Origin: Methylovirgula sp.
GTDB taxonomy: Bacteria; Pseudomonadota; Alphaproteobacteria; Rhizobiales; Beijerinckiaceae
Assembly (NCBI GenBank): GCA_030044485.1
Contig: JASHVQ010000022.1
Location: forward strand, 1-5,411
Direction of reading: 5' to 3'
DNA: 5,411 nt
A program made the position numbers and the translations under genes. The stretch's first letter is position 1, and each line of letters opens with the position of its first letter. Below are positions 1 through 5,411 of the stretch, in pieces. Below the pieces are notes generated by a model, which made no database searches, had not been told where the DNA came from, and saw nothing but the letters and a program-made list of their open reading frames with translations.

Positions 1-73
1 GGGGTGATAAAGGGTTTCCGAATCACCGGCAATCGGAGCAACCGAATCCGAGGCTCGGTCGAACGAGGTCTCA
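1..73 (+). promoter_or_regulatory. Leader upstream of the DUF2865 gene
   Basis: This is non-coding sequence in front of the first gene, cut by the window edge. It must carry the ribosome binding site and perhaps part of the promoter, but I see no convincing -35/-10 pair. It holds a 6-bp inverted repeat (GGTGAT at 3-8, ATCACC at 22-27, 13-nt loop), a 5-bp one (ACCGA at 41-45, TCGGT at 55-59), and CCGAATC twice (18-24 and 42-48). Each of these is short enough to occur by chance in GC-rich DNA, so I assign them no function. Confidence 0.3.
65..68 (+). promoter_or_regulatory. Ribosome binding site favouring the ATG at 74
   Basis: GAGG sits 5 nt before the ATG at 74, a normal Shine-Dalgarno spacing. 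The competing in-frame ATG at 170 has only a pyrimidine/GC-rich stretch in front of it and no purine-rich box. There is no in-frame GTG or TTG start between the two. This site is the main reason for choosing the longer form of the DUF2865 protein. Confidence 0.5.
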
Positions 74-1300
74 ATGAGGCGAGCGCCGCTTCGCAGAACC
101 TGCCCTGGCAAGCGCCCCATTCGCAATGCGCGGCGGGGGGCAGATGGCGCGTTTTCCGCGCCGTCCGCCATGCCCGCTCCCGCCAGCGCCGCTCCCCGCC
201 TCGCCGCTGCTCTCTTGGCGACGTTCTGCCTGGTTCCCGGCGCGGCGCTTGCGCAGGGGGTGGATTGCGCCGGCCTTCGGGCGCAGATTGCCGCGCTCGA
301 CCAGGCCAATGTGGCCAGCAACCCCTATGTCGCCCAGGTTCAGCAGCAACGCGGCGTGCTGCAAAGCCAGGTCAATTATGCGCATTCGCTGGGTTGCGAT
401 CGCCAGCAGTTCTTCTTTTTCGGCAGTCCGCCGCCCCCCCAATGCGGCGGCTTGAACGCCCAAATCCAGCAGACTCAAGCCAATATCGGCCAATTGGAGG
501 CGCAAGCCCGCGCCAATGCATCGCCCGAGCGCCAGCAACTCGCGGCGCGCTTTTATGCCTATTGCCAGACCGCCAACGCGGCGCCCGCGCCGCAGCACGG
601 TTTCTTCGAATCGCTGTTCGGCGGCCAAAGTGCGCCGGAAGGACAGCCGCCGATCGATCCCTTGGAGCCGATGCCCGGCACCGAAGCCGACCAGGAAGCG
701 CCGCCCCAGGCCGGATCCGAAGTGCTCTGCGTGCGCCAGTGCGACGGCTATTTCTTCCCGCTCAACTATACGGAGCGCGGCGGCGCAACCTTGAGCGACT
801 TCTGCAAGGCCTCGTGCCCGAACGCCGAAGTGAGCGTCTATACGCGCGTTCCAGGCCAGACGATCGAGACGGCGGTCGGGCTCGACGGCAAGCCTTACAT
901 GGACCTCCCGGCGGCGCTCAAATATCAGAAGAGCCTCGATTCGTCCTGCAGCTGTCGCCCGCAGGGCGCCTCCTGGGCCGACACTTTGGCGGATGCGGAG
1001 CGCATCCTCAACGACAGCGGGACGCGTGACGCCATCGTCACGCCGGAGAAATCCGCCGAAATGGCACAGCCCAAACCCGATGCCCGCGCCAATGCGGTCA
1101 AGGCCGCACCTGACAACATCCAGCAGACGGATGCCGCAGCCGCGGCGCAGGTTCCAACCGCCGGCAATGATTCGGCGGGCATTGCGACGGGCGACGTCAA
1201 GAACGGCACCGCCTATTCGCAGGGACAGGGACAGACGATCGAGGTGACCGGCCCGGACGGCGTCAAGCGGCGCGTCCGGATAGTCGGGCCTCCGCTTTGA
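74..1300 (+). CDS. Secreted cysteine-rich DUF2865 domain-containing protein
   Basis: The product (408 aa) is a probable periplasmic or secreted protein of unknown function. A Sec-type signal peptide covers about residues 33-60: a hydrophobic core L43-L53, then GAALA before Q61, the likely cleavage point. Residues 62-165 are Gln/Ala-rich and probably helical, interrupted by a Phe4-Gly-Ser-Pro4 stretch (113-122). The DUF2865 signature follows: [11 protein letters not shown] (219-229), two cysteines spaced CxxxC (244, 248), LDGKPY (270-275) and CSC (292-294). A low-complexity Ala/Gln/Asp-rich linker leads to a C-terminus ending VRIVGPPL, like the family's usual tail. The mature part has ten cysteines, compatible with disulfides. 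Start: the ATG at 74 has a Shine-Dalgarno box but gives a long Arg-rich extension before the signal peptide. The ATG at 170 gives a textbook 28-residue signal peptide but has no such box. The gene end overlaps convergent gltX by 38 bp. The family call is secure; the function is unknown. Confidence 0.88.
   Translation: MRRAPLRRTCPGKRPIRNARRGADGAFSAPSAMPAPASAAPRLAAALLATFCLVPGAALAQGVDCAGLRAQIAALDQANVASNPYVAQVQQQRGVLQSQVNYAHSLGCDRQQFFFFGSPPPPQCGGLNAQIQQTQANIGQLEAQARANASPERQQLAARFYAYCQTANAAPAPQHGFFESLFGGQSAPEGQPPIDPLEPMPGTEADQEAPPQAGSEVLCVRQCDGYFFPLNYTERGGATLSDFCKASCPNAEVSVYTRVPGQTIETAVGLDGKPYMDLPAALKYQKSLDSSCSCRPQGASWADTLADAERILNDSGTRDAIVTPEKSAEMAQPKPDARANAVKAAPDNIQQTDAAAAAQVPTAGNDSAGIATGDVKNGTAYSQGQGQTIEVTGPDGVKRRVRIVGPPL
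428..450 (+). repeat. Inverted repeat with a C7 tract in its loop
   Basis: CCGCCG (428-433) and CGGCGG (445-450) form a perfect 6-bp stem around an 11-nt loop that contains seven consecutive cytosines (434-440). It lies within the DUF2865 coding sequence, where the run encodes part of a four-proline stretch. It may be simply a by-product of Pro codons followed by Cys-Gly-Gly codons. The structure is seen directly; any role in slippage is inference. Confidence 0.4.
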
Positions 1301-2615
1301 CACGGCCGATGAGAGGCAGAAGCGCGGCAAGTTCCGGCCCGTTCTCCCGGCCGGTCAGTGCCAACCGCAGAGGATGAAAAAGCGCTTTGCCCTTGCGCTG
1401 CGTGCGCTCTTTGAGCAGAGCCGTCCAATGCGTGAAGGTCGTCTCATCCCAGGGCTCCGCCGGCAGAGTCTCGCGCGCCGCCGCGAGGATTTCGCAATCC
1501 TCGATGCCCGGCTCGATTTCACCGGCGATCACCCGCCACCATTCGACGACTTCGCCGAAAACCGCGAGATTGCCGCGCACGGCGCGCCAAAAGCTCTCCG
1601 CCTTGGGGCCTGAGATTCCAGCCGCCGCGAGGCGCTCGCGCGCCGTCTCGAAGCTCATGTGATGCAGGGTGCGCGCCGAGAGGTTTCTGAGCTCGTCCGC
1701 GTCGAACCGCGCCTGGGCGCGCGAGACGTGCGAAAGGTCGAGACCCGCGGCAAGTTCATCGAGCGATTGAACCGGATGGACCGAATCCGAAGTTCCGGTC
1801 AGCACCGCGCAGGCCGCGACGGCGAGCGGCTCGATTCCCGCATCCCGCAAGGCGGCGATTGAAAGAGCGCCGCCGCGCTTCGAGAGGCCTTCGCCGGAAG
1901 CCGACGTCAGGAGGTTGTGGTGCCCGAAAAGCGGCGCCGAACCCTGCCCGGCCAAAGCCTCGAAGAGCTGGATCTGGACGGCGGTATTTGTGACGTGATC
2001 TTCGCCGCGGATGATGTGCGTGACATCGAAGCCGATATCGTCGACCACCGAGGGCAGCGTGTAGAGATAGGTGCCGTCCTCGCGGATGAGCACCGGATCG
2101 GAGAGCGAAGCGCAGTCGATATGGCTCTCGCCGCGCACAAGATCGTCCCAGCGCACGATCCTATGGTCGAGCTTGAAGCGCCAATGCGGGCGCCGGCCCT
2201 CGGCTTCGAGGCGGGTGCGATCCGCGGCGGTCAATTCGAGCGCGGCGCGATCGTAAATTGGCGGCAGACCGCGGGCCTGCTGGCGCTTGCGGCGACGCTC
2301 TAGTTCTTCGCTCGTCTCATAGGCGCGGTAAAGCCGCCCAGCCGCCTGTAATTTCCCGGCCGCCGTGTGGTAAAGAGCGAAACGTTGCGATTGGCGGACG
2401 ACCGCATCGGGTTCGATCCCCAGCCAGGCGAGGTCGAATTCGATCGCCGCGGCATATTCTTCCTTCGACCTTGCCACATCAGTGTCATCGAATCGCAGAA
2501 TGAATCGCCCATGCTGCTTCCGGGCGAAGAGGTAGTTCATCAGCGCGGTCCGCGCATTGCCAATATGTATCCGGCCGGTCGGCGAGGGCGCGAAACGGAC
2601 GACGGGAAGGGACAT
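1263..2615 (-). CDS. gltX: Glutamate-tRNA ligase (GluRS), non-zinc alphaproteobacterial type
   Basis: This cytoplasmic class I aminoacyl-tRNA synthetase (450 aa) joins glutamate to tRNA using ATP. The Rossmann catalytic core opens with [14 protein letters not shown], holding the HIGH-type motif HIGN at residues 17-20. The KMSKS-type loop reads GLSKR (243-247); the SKR core is kept, and a Gly at the first position (GEGLSKR) resembles alphaproteobacterial forms I know. [11 protein letters not shown] (201-211) is the conserved amino-acid/ATP site region. Where E. coli GluRS carries zinc-binding cysteines, this protein has [12 protein letters not shown] (98-109) with no cysteine, so no zinc site is expected. 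The C-terminal anticodon-binding part ends with the typical [14 protein letters not shown] (409-422). Length is near the family norm of about 470. The ATG at 2615 is chosen because homology begins there and a good Shine-Dalgarno precedes it; the frame stays open upstream to 2774 without family resemblance. Alphaproteobacteria often carry two GluRS genes, so this may be one of two and may serve tRNA-Gln through GatCAB. That is inference. Confidence 0.96.
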   Translation of the reverse strand: MSLPVVRFAPSPTGRIHIGNARTALMNYLFARKQHGRFILRFDDTDVARSKEEYAAAIEFDLAWLGIEPDAVVRQSQRFALYHTAAGKLQAAGRLYRAYETSEELERRRKRQQARGLPPIYDRAALELTAADRTRLEAEGRRPHWRFKLDHRIVRWDDLVRGESHIDCASLSDPVLIREDGTYLYTLPSVVDDIGFDVTHIIRGEDHVTNTAVQIQLFEALAGQGSAPLFGHHNLLTSASGEGLSKRGGALSIAALRDAGIEPLAVAACAVLTGTSDSVHPVQSLDELAAGLDLSHVSRAQARFDADELRNLSARTLHHMSFETARERLAAAGISGPKAESFWRAVRGNLAVFGEVVEWWRVIAGEIEPGIEDCEILAAARETLPAEPWDETTFTHWTALLKERTQRKGKALFHPLRLALTGRENGPELAALLPLIGRVKAEARLSGRAA

Positions 2616-2827
2616 GATTTTCCTTTCGTTTCGCCCTACCGCCGGACACTCCCGACCGCAAGCCGGCCCGCGGGGCATCTGCAACCCAGGGTCGCCGGGG
2701 CCGGAGCGGCCAGCCCATGCAACAAAGCGTCGCGCCCGGGCGTTTTTCCACCCGGAGTGCTGCATTTCCGCCAAGCACCGGACTTATGTTATTTTCCGGA
2801 AACCAAGACCGAGCTGGGGCATAAACG
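2616..2827. promoter_or_regulatory. Divergent intergenic region between gltX and the GT21 gene
   Basis: This 212-bp spacer is the only place both 5' ends can be controlled from. Toward the glycosyltransferase, an AT-rich patch at 2784-2795 contains TATGTT (2785-2790), a plausible -10 element about 40 nt before the start codon, but no good -35 lies 16-18 nt upstream. Right after it comes a perfect 10-bp palindrome, TTTCCGGAAA (2793-2802). For gltX I find no confident promoter boxes. A 5-bp stem-loop with a 3-nt loop (GGCCG 2699-2703, CGGCC 2707-2711) and the palindrome CGCCCGGGCG (2733-2742) also lie here. The presence of two promoters follows from gene orientation; the individual boxes are weak guesses. 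Confidence 0.5.
2621..2626 (-). promoter_or_regulatory. Ribosome binding site of gltX
   Basis: Read on the minus strand, AAAGGA ends 5 nt before the ATG whose first base is at 2615. It is a clear Shine-Dalgarno match and settles the gltX start against the upstream in-frame ATGs. The nearest of those in homology terms would add 53 residues unlike any GluRS N-terminus. Confidence 0.75.
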
Positions 2828-3955
2828 ATGACTTTTGGCTATGCGGTTGCCCTCCTCTGCCTCATCCTGGTCGTCCTGAATTTCATCAGTATCGGCTTGG
2901 CGATGCGTCGGCCGCGCAAGACTTTGCTCCCGGCGCCCGCCGATGCGCCTCCCGTCAGCATTGTCCGCCCCGTGTGCGGCATCGACAATTTTTGCGAGGA
3001 GACCTTGGGATCGAGCTTCCGGCTCGCATATCCAAGTTACGAGGTGATTTTCTGCGTCGCGCGCGCCAACGATCCCGTGGTCCCGGTCGTCGAGAAACTC
3101 ATCGCCGCGCATCCGGAAGTTCCGGCCCGTCTCATCGTCGGCGACGAGAACGTCAGCGCCAATCCCAAGCTCAACAATTGCGTGCGCGGCTGGGACGCGG
3201 CGCGCAACGACTGGATCGCGCTCGCTGATTCGAACGTGCTGATGCCGCGCGATTTCGTCCAGCGCCTTCTGGCGAGCTGGGACGCAACGACCGGCCTTGT
3301 CTGCTCGATGCCGCAGGGCTCGCATCCCAAGAACATTTGGGCCGAATTCGAAATCGCTTTTCTCAACACCTACCAGTCGCGCTGGCAATATGCCGCGCAT
3401 GGCGTCGGCACGGGCTTTGCGCAAGGCAAGGTCATGTTCTGGCGGCGCGACATTCTCGACGCGGACGGCGGCATACGCGCGCTTGCCGCCGAGATCGCCG
3501 AGGACGCCGCCTCGACCAAGCTCGTGCGCCGCGCCGGCCTGAACGTCAATCTCGTCGACAGCCCGTTCCAGCAGCCTCTTGGGCGACGCTCCTTCATGGA
3601 CGTCTGGCACAGGCAGATCCGCTGGGCGCGCATGCGACGCAAAACCTTCCCCGCTTATTATTTGCCTGAAATCTTGGCCGGCAATGCGACGCCGGCGCTG
3701 GTCGGCGCCTACGCGGCCGAGCTCGTCGGCTGGAACGTGCCGCTGACCGCGAGCCTCGTGCTGCTCTCGCTTTGGTGCTCCGAGGCGATCCTGGCTTTCG
3801 CCAACAGGTGGCATTTCTCCTGGCGCATGCCTTTCCTTTTCCTGCTGCGCGATCTCATGCAGCCGGCGATCTATCTCGACGCCTGGCTGATGGACGATTT
3901 CGTCTGGCGCGGCACGGCCATGAGCGTGCGCGAGGAAGAAAAGCCGAGCACCTAG
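2828..3955 (+). CDS. Family GT21 glycosyltransferase, ceramide glucosyltransferase-like
   Basis: This inner-membrane enzyme (375 aa) is predicted to transfer a sugar from a UDP-sugar to a lipid acceptor on the cytoplasmic face. An N-terminal membrane anchor spans about residues 4-25. The GT-A catalytic domain follows, with the order of motifs seen in human ceramide glucosyltransferase: a VSIVRPVCGID opening (43-53), D1 in NDP (D82), a NPKLNN block (112-117), D2 in ADSN (D134), D3 in AEDAA (D226), and the (Q/R)xxRW signature as RQIRW (262-266). One or two hydrophobic segments follow (about 303-325 and 334-354). All catalytic positions are present. Rhizobial relatives include processive enzymes making glycosyl-diacylglycerols; HpnI, which glycosylates hopanoids, is another related type. 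No hpn gene, lipid gene or operon partner is visible, so sugar and acceptor stay open. The Shine-Dalgarno is weak (GGGG at 2816-2819). The stop codon is 3 bp from that of the convergent DAHP synthase gene. Confidence 0.9.
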   Translation: MTFGYAVALLCLILVVLNFISIGLAMRRPRKTLLPAPADAPPVSIVRPVCGIDNFCEETLGSSFRLAYPSYEVIFCVARANDPVVPVVEKLIAAHPEVPARLIVGDENVSANPKLNNCVRGWDAARNDWIALADSNVLMPRDFVQRLLASWDATTGLVCSMPQGSHPKNIWAEFEIAFLNTYQSRWQYAAHGVGTGFAQGKVMFWRRDILDADGGIRALAAEIAEDAASTKLVRRAGLNVNLVDSPFQQPLGRRSFMDVWHRQIRWARMRRKTFPAYYLPEILAGNATPALVGAYAAELVGWNVPLTASLVLLSLWCSEAILAFANRWHFSWRMPFLFLLRDLMQPAIYLDAWLMDDFVWRGTAMSVREEEKPST

Positions 3956-3958
3956 GCT

Positions 3959-5344
3959 CTATTCCGCCGCCACCTCGGCGCCGGGGCGCTGCAGGCGCTC
4001 AGCCTTCAAAAGCTCGGCCACCAGGAAGGCCATCTCGATCGCTTGCTCCGCATTGAGCCGCGGATCGCAATAGGTGTGGTAGCGGTCGGAGAGATCCGCC
4101 TCCGAGATGGCGCGCGCCCCGCCCGTGCATTCCGTGACGTTTCGGCCGGTCATTTCGATATGCACGCCGCCCGCGTAAGTGCCCTCGGCATGATGCACGG
4201 CGAAGAAGGCGCGTGTCTCGCCGATGATCCGCTCGAAGGGCCGCGTCTTGTAGCCGCTCTTCGCCTTGATCGTATTGCCATGCATCGGGTCGCAGGCCCA
4301 GAGCACGTTGCGGCCTTCGCGTTGGACGGCGCGGATGAGCTTAGGCAGAACGTCGCCGACCTTGTCGGCGCCGAGACGGCAGATCAGGGTCAGGCGGCCA
4401 GGCTCGTTCTCGGGATCGAGCATGTCGATGAGCTTCAACAGGTCATCGGGCTTCAGCGTCGGCCCGCATTTGAGGCCGAGCGGGTTTTTGATGCCGCGCA
4501 CATATTCGATATGCGCATGATCGATCTGCCGGGTGCGATCCCCGACCCAGAGCATATGGCCGGAGGTTGCGTAATAATCGCCGGTGGTCGAGTCAATGCG
4601 CGTCAGCGCCTGTTCGTAGCCGAGCAGCAGCGCTTCATGCGAGGTATAAAAATCCGTCTGCCGCAGTTCCTGATGCGACTCAGGATCGAGGCCGATGGCG
4701 CGCATGAAGCCGAGCGTCTCGCTGATCCGGTCGGCGAGTTCCTGATAGCGCGCCGATTGCGGACTGTCCTTGATGAAGCCGAGCATCCAGCGATGCGCAT
4801 TCTCGAGATTGGCGTAGCCGCCCGAAGCGAAGGCGCGCAGTAAGTTCAGCGTCGCCGCGGATTGCCGGTAGGCCATGAGCTGGCGCACCGGGTCGGGAAC
4901 GCGCGCCGCCTCAGTGAAGGCAATGTCGTTGACGATGTCGCCGCGATAACTCGGCAGCGCGACGCCGTTCTTGACTTCCATCGGCTCGGAACGCGGCTTG
5001 GCGAATTGGCCAGCGATACGCCCCACTTTCACAACCGGCAGAGCGGCGGCGAAGGTCATCACCACCGCCATCTGCAGAAAGACGCGGAAGAAGTCGCGGA
5101 TATTGTCGGCGGCATGTTCGGCGAAGCTTTCGGCGCAATCCCCGCCCTGGAACAGAAAGGCCTCGCCCTTCGACGCCTTGGCGAGCAGCGCTTTCAGCTT
5201 GCGCGCCTCGCCGGCGAAGACAAGCGGCGGGAAGGTGCTGAGCTGGCGCTCAACGTCGGAAAGCACGGCGAGATCCGGAAAAACCGGCGCCTGTTCCATG
5301 GGCTTTTTTCGCCAACTCTCGGGCGACCAGGATTCTGCGGACAT
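3959..5344 (-). CDS. aroF: Class II 3-deoxy-7-phosphoheptulonate (DAHP) synthase
   Basis: This cytoplasmic enzyme (461 aa) condenses phosphoenolpyruvate and erythrose 4-phosphate to DAHP, the first step of the shikimate pathway to aromatic amino acids. It belongs to the class II (plant/Mycobacterium) family, not the E. coli AroFGH class. The four metal ligands can be matched to those of M. tuberculosis AroG: C70 (QGGDCAE), H355 (DPMHGN), E397 (HIEMTG) and D427 (CDPRLN). Phosphate and PEP contacts are also present: R109 in [13 protein letters not shown]270 in GDRTRQ, K292 in LKCGP and R323 in CRLGADK. The length is normal for the family and nothing is missing. The ATG at 5344 is chosen because [10 protein letters not shown] (5-14 in frame) is a conserved N-terminus; only a weak GAGA precedes it. 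Starting at Met16 would lose that block. The gene symbol differs between genomes (aroF or aroG), but the family is certain. I see no attenuator or leader peptide in the short upstream stretch. Confidence 0.96.
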   Translation of the reverse strand: MSAESWSPESWRKKPMEQAPVFPDLAVLSDVERQLSTFPPLVFAGEARKLKALLAKASKGEAFLFQGGDCAESFAEHAADNIRDFFRVFLQMAVVMTFAAALPVVKVGRIAGQFAKPRSEPMEVKNGVALPSYRGDIVNDIAFTEAARVPDPVRQLMAYRQSAATLNLLRAFASGGYANLENAHRWMLGFIKDSPQSARYQELADRISETLGFMRAIGLDPESHQELRQTDFYTSHEALLLGYEQALTRIDSTTGDYYATSGHMLWVGDRTRQIDHAHIEYVRGIKNPLGLKCGPTLKPDDLLKLIDMLDPENEPGRLTLICRLGADKVGDVLPKLIRAVQREGRNVLWACDPMHGNTIKAKSGYKTRPFERIIGETRAFFAVHHAEGTYAGGVHIEMTGRNVTECTGGARAISEADLSDRYHTYCDPRLNAEQAIEMAFLVAELLKAERLQRPGAEVAAE

Positions 5345-5411
5345 GTCGGTCTCGTTTCGTGCCGCCTTTTACACGCCGGCGGCCGGCTTTGCGACGCCAA
5401 TTTGCCCGAAG
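5345..5411 (-). promoter_or_regulatory. Leader upstream of the DAHP synthase gene
   Basis: These 67 bp precede the DAHP synthase start and run off the window. On the minus strand there is a weak Shine-Dalgarno GAGA (5350-5353). Further upstream is a GC-rich inverted repeat, 5-bp arms with a 3-nt loop (5375-5379 and 5383-5387). A TTGGCG and a TGTAAA can be found, but about 21 nt apart, too far for a standard sigma-70 promoter. The promoter may lie beyond the window. Confidence 0.3.

Noticed and set aside
131..151. Twin-arginine pair (RR at residues 20-21 of the long DUF2865 form) as a possible Tat signal.
   Set aside because: The residues after the pair (GAD) do not match the Tat consensus, and the pair is too far from the hydrophobic core. 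A Sec signal explains the region better.
71..1330. A long minus-strand open frame (about 419 codons) opposite the DUF2865 gene, and a 341-codon plus-strand frame overlapping it from position 4.
   Set aside because: The minus frame is codon-aligned with the real gene, where antisense stops would require TTA, CTA or TCA codons, rare in GC-rich genes. Its product is Arg/Leu/Gly-rich with no recognisable motif. The plus frame is likewise Arg/Pro/Ser-rich shadow sequence. The DUF2865 frame has clear family motifs.
2725..2747. Possible terminator: GC-rich palindrome followed by a run of five T in the divergent spacer.
   Set aside because: The palindrome CGCCCGGGCG has no proper loop, any alternative stem needs a G-T pair, and no gene on the plus strand ends upstream that would need a terminator here.
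2616..2774. Upstream extension of gltX by 53 residues to an ATG at 2774.
   Set aside because: The extension does not resemble a GluRS N-terminus, which begins just before the PSPTG motif, and the ATG at 2615 has a good Shine-Dalgarno box.
4043..4843. A 266-codon plus-strand open frame opposite the DAHP synthase gene.
   Set aside because: It is codon-aligned antisense shadow of a well-conserved enzyme gene and shows no protein family features of its own.
5375..5390. Small GC-rich hairpin followed by TTT on the plus strand, resembling a terminator.
   Set aside because: The stem is only 5 bp with three T, and no plus-strand gene ends nearby. It lies in the leader of the minus-strand DAHP synthase gene.
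1..5411. A new defence, mobile or biosynthetic system spanning the window.
   Set aside because: The four genes are on alternating strands, so they cannot form one operon. Three belong to well-known enzyme families with unrelated roles. No transposase, recombinase, repeat array or attachment-site pair is visible.

Overview
This window reads as ordinary chromosomal core sequence from a GC-rich alphaproteobacterium, most likely of the order Hyphomicrobiales (Rhizobiales). Three things point there: a secreted DUF2865 protein, a family I know mainly from that order; a cysteine-poor, alphaproteobacterial-type glutamyl-tRNA synthetase; and a class II (plant/Mycobacterium-type) DAHP synthase whose N-terminus has the W-S/T-P-x-S-W-R-x-K-P pattern I associate with alphaproteobacterial members. 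A methylotroph-like family such as Beijerinckiaceae or Methylocystaceae would fit, but the genus cannot be fixed from this sequence.

Layout: four complete protein genes on strictly alternating strands. (1) 74-1300 (+), an exported, cysteine-rich DUF2865 protein of unknown function. (2) 1263-2615 (-), gltX, glutamate-tRNA ligase. (3) 2828-3955 (+), a membrane-anchored family GT21 glycosyltransferase (ceramide glucosyltransferase-like). (4) 3959-5344 (-), class II DAHP synthase, the first enzyme of the shikimate pathway. Genes 1 and 2 converge and their coding ends overlap by 38 bp. Genes 2 and 3 diverge from a 212-bp spacer that must hold both promoters. Genes 3 and 4 converge with only 3 bp between their stop codons. 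The DAHP synthase leader (5345-5411) and the DUF2865 leader (1-73) lie at the window edges. The 212-bp spacer and these two leaders are the only non-coding stretches, and none exceeds 300 bp.

No two neighbours share a strand, so there is no operon, and I see no shared pathway: translation, aromatic amino-acid synthesis, envelope glycolipid synthesis and an uncharacterised secreted protein. I found no mobile element, CRISPR array, tRNA, rRNA, toxin-antitoxin pair or defence system. I looked for a new system and do not think one is here. The points worth a second look are the tail-to-tail gene arrangements, the C7 tract in a potential hairpin loop inside the DUF2865 gene, the ten-cysteine mature DUF2865 protein, and the unknown acceptor of the GT21 enzyme.
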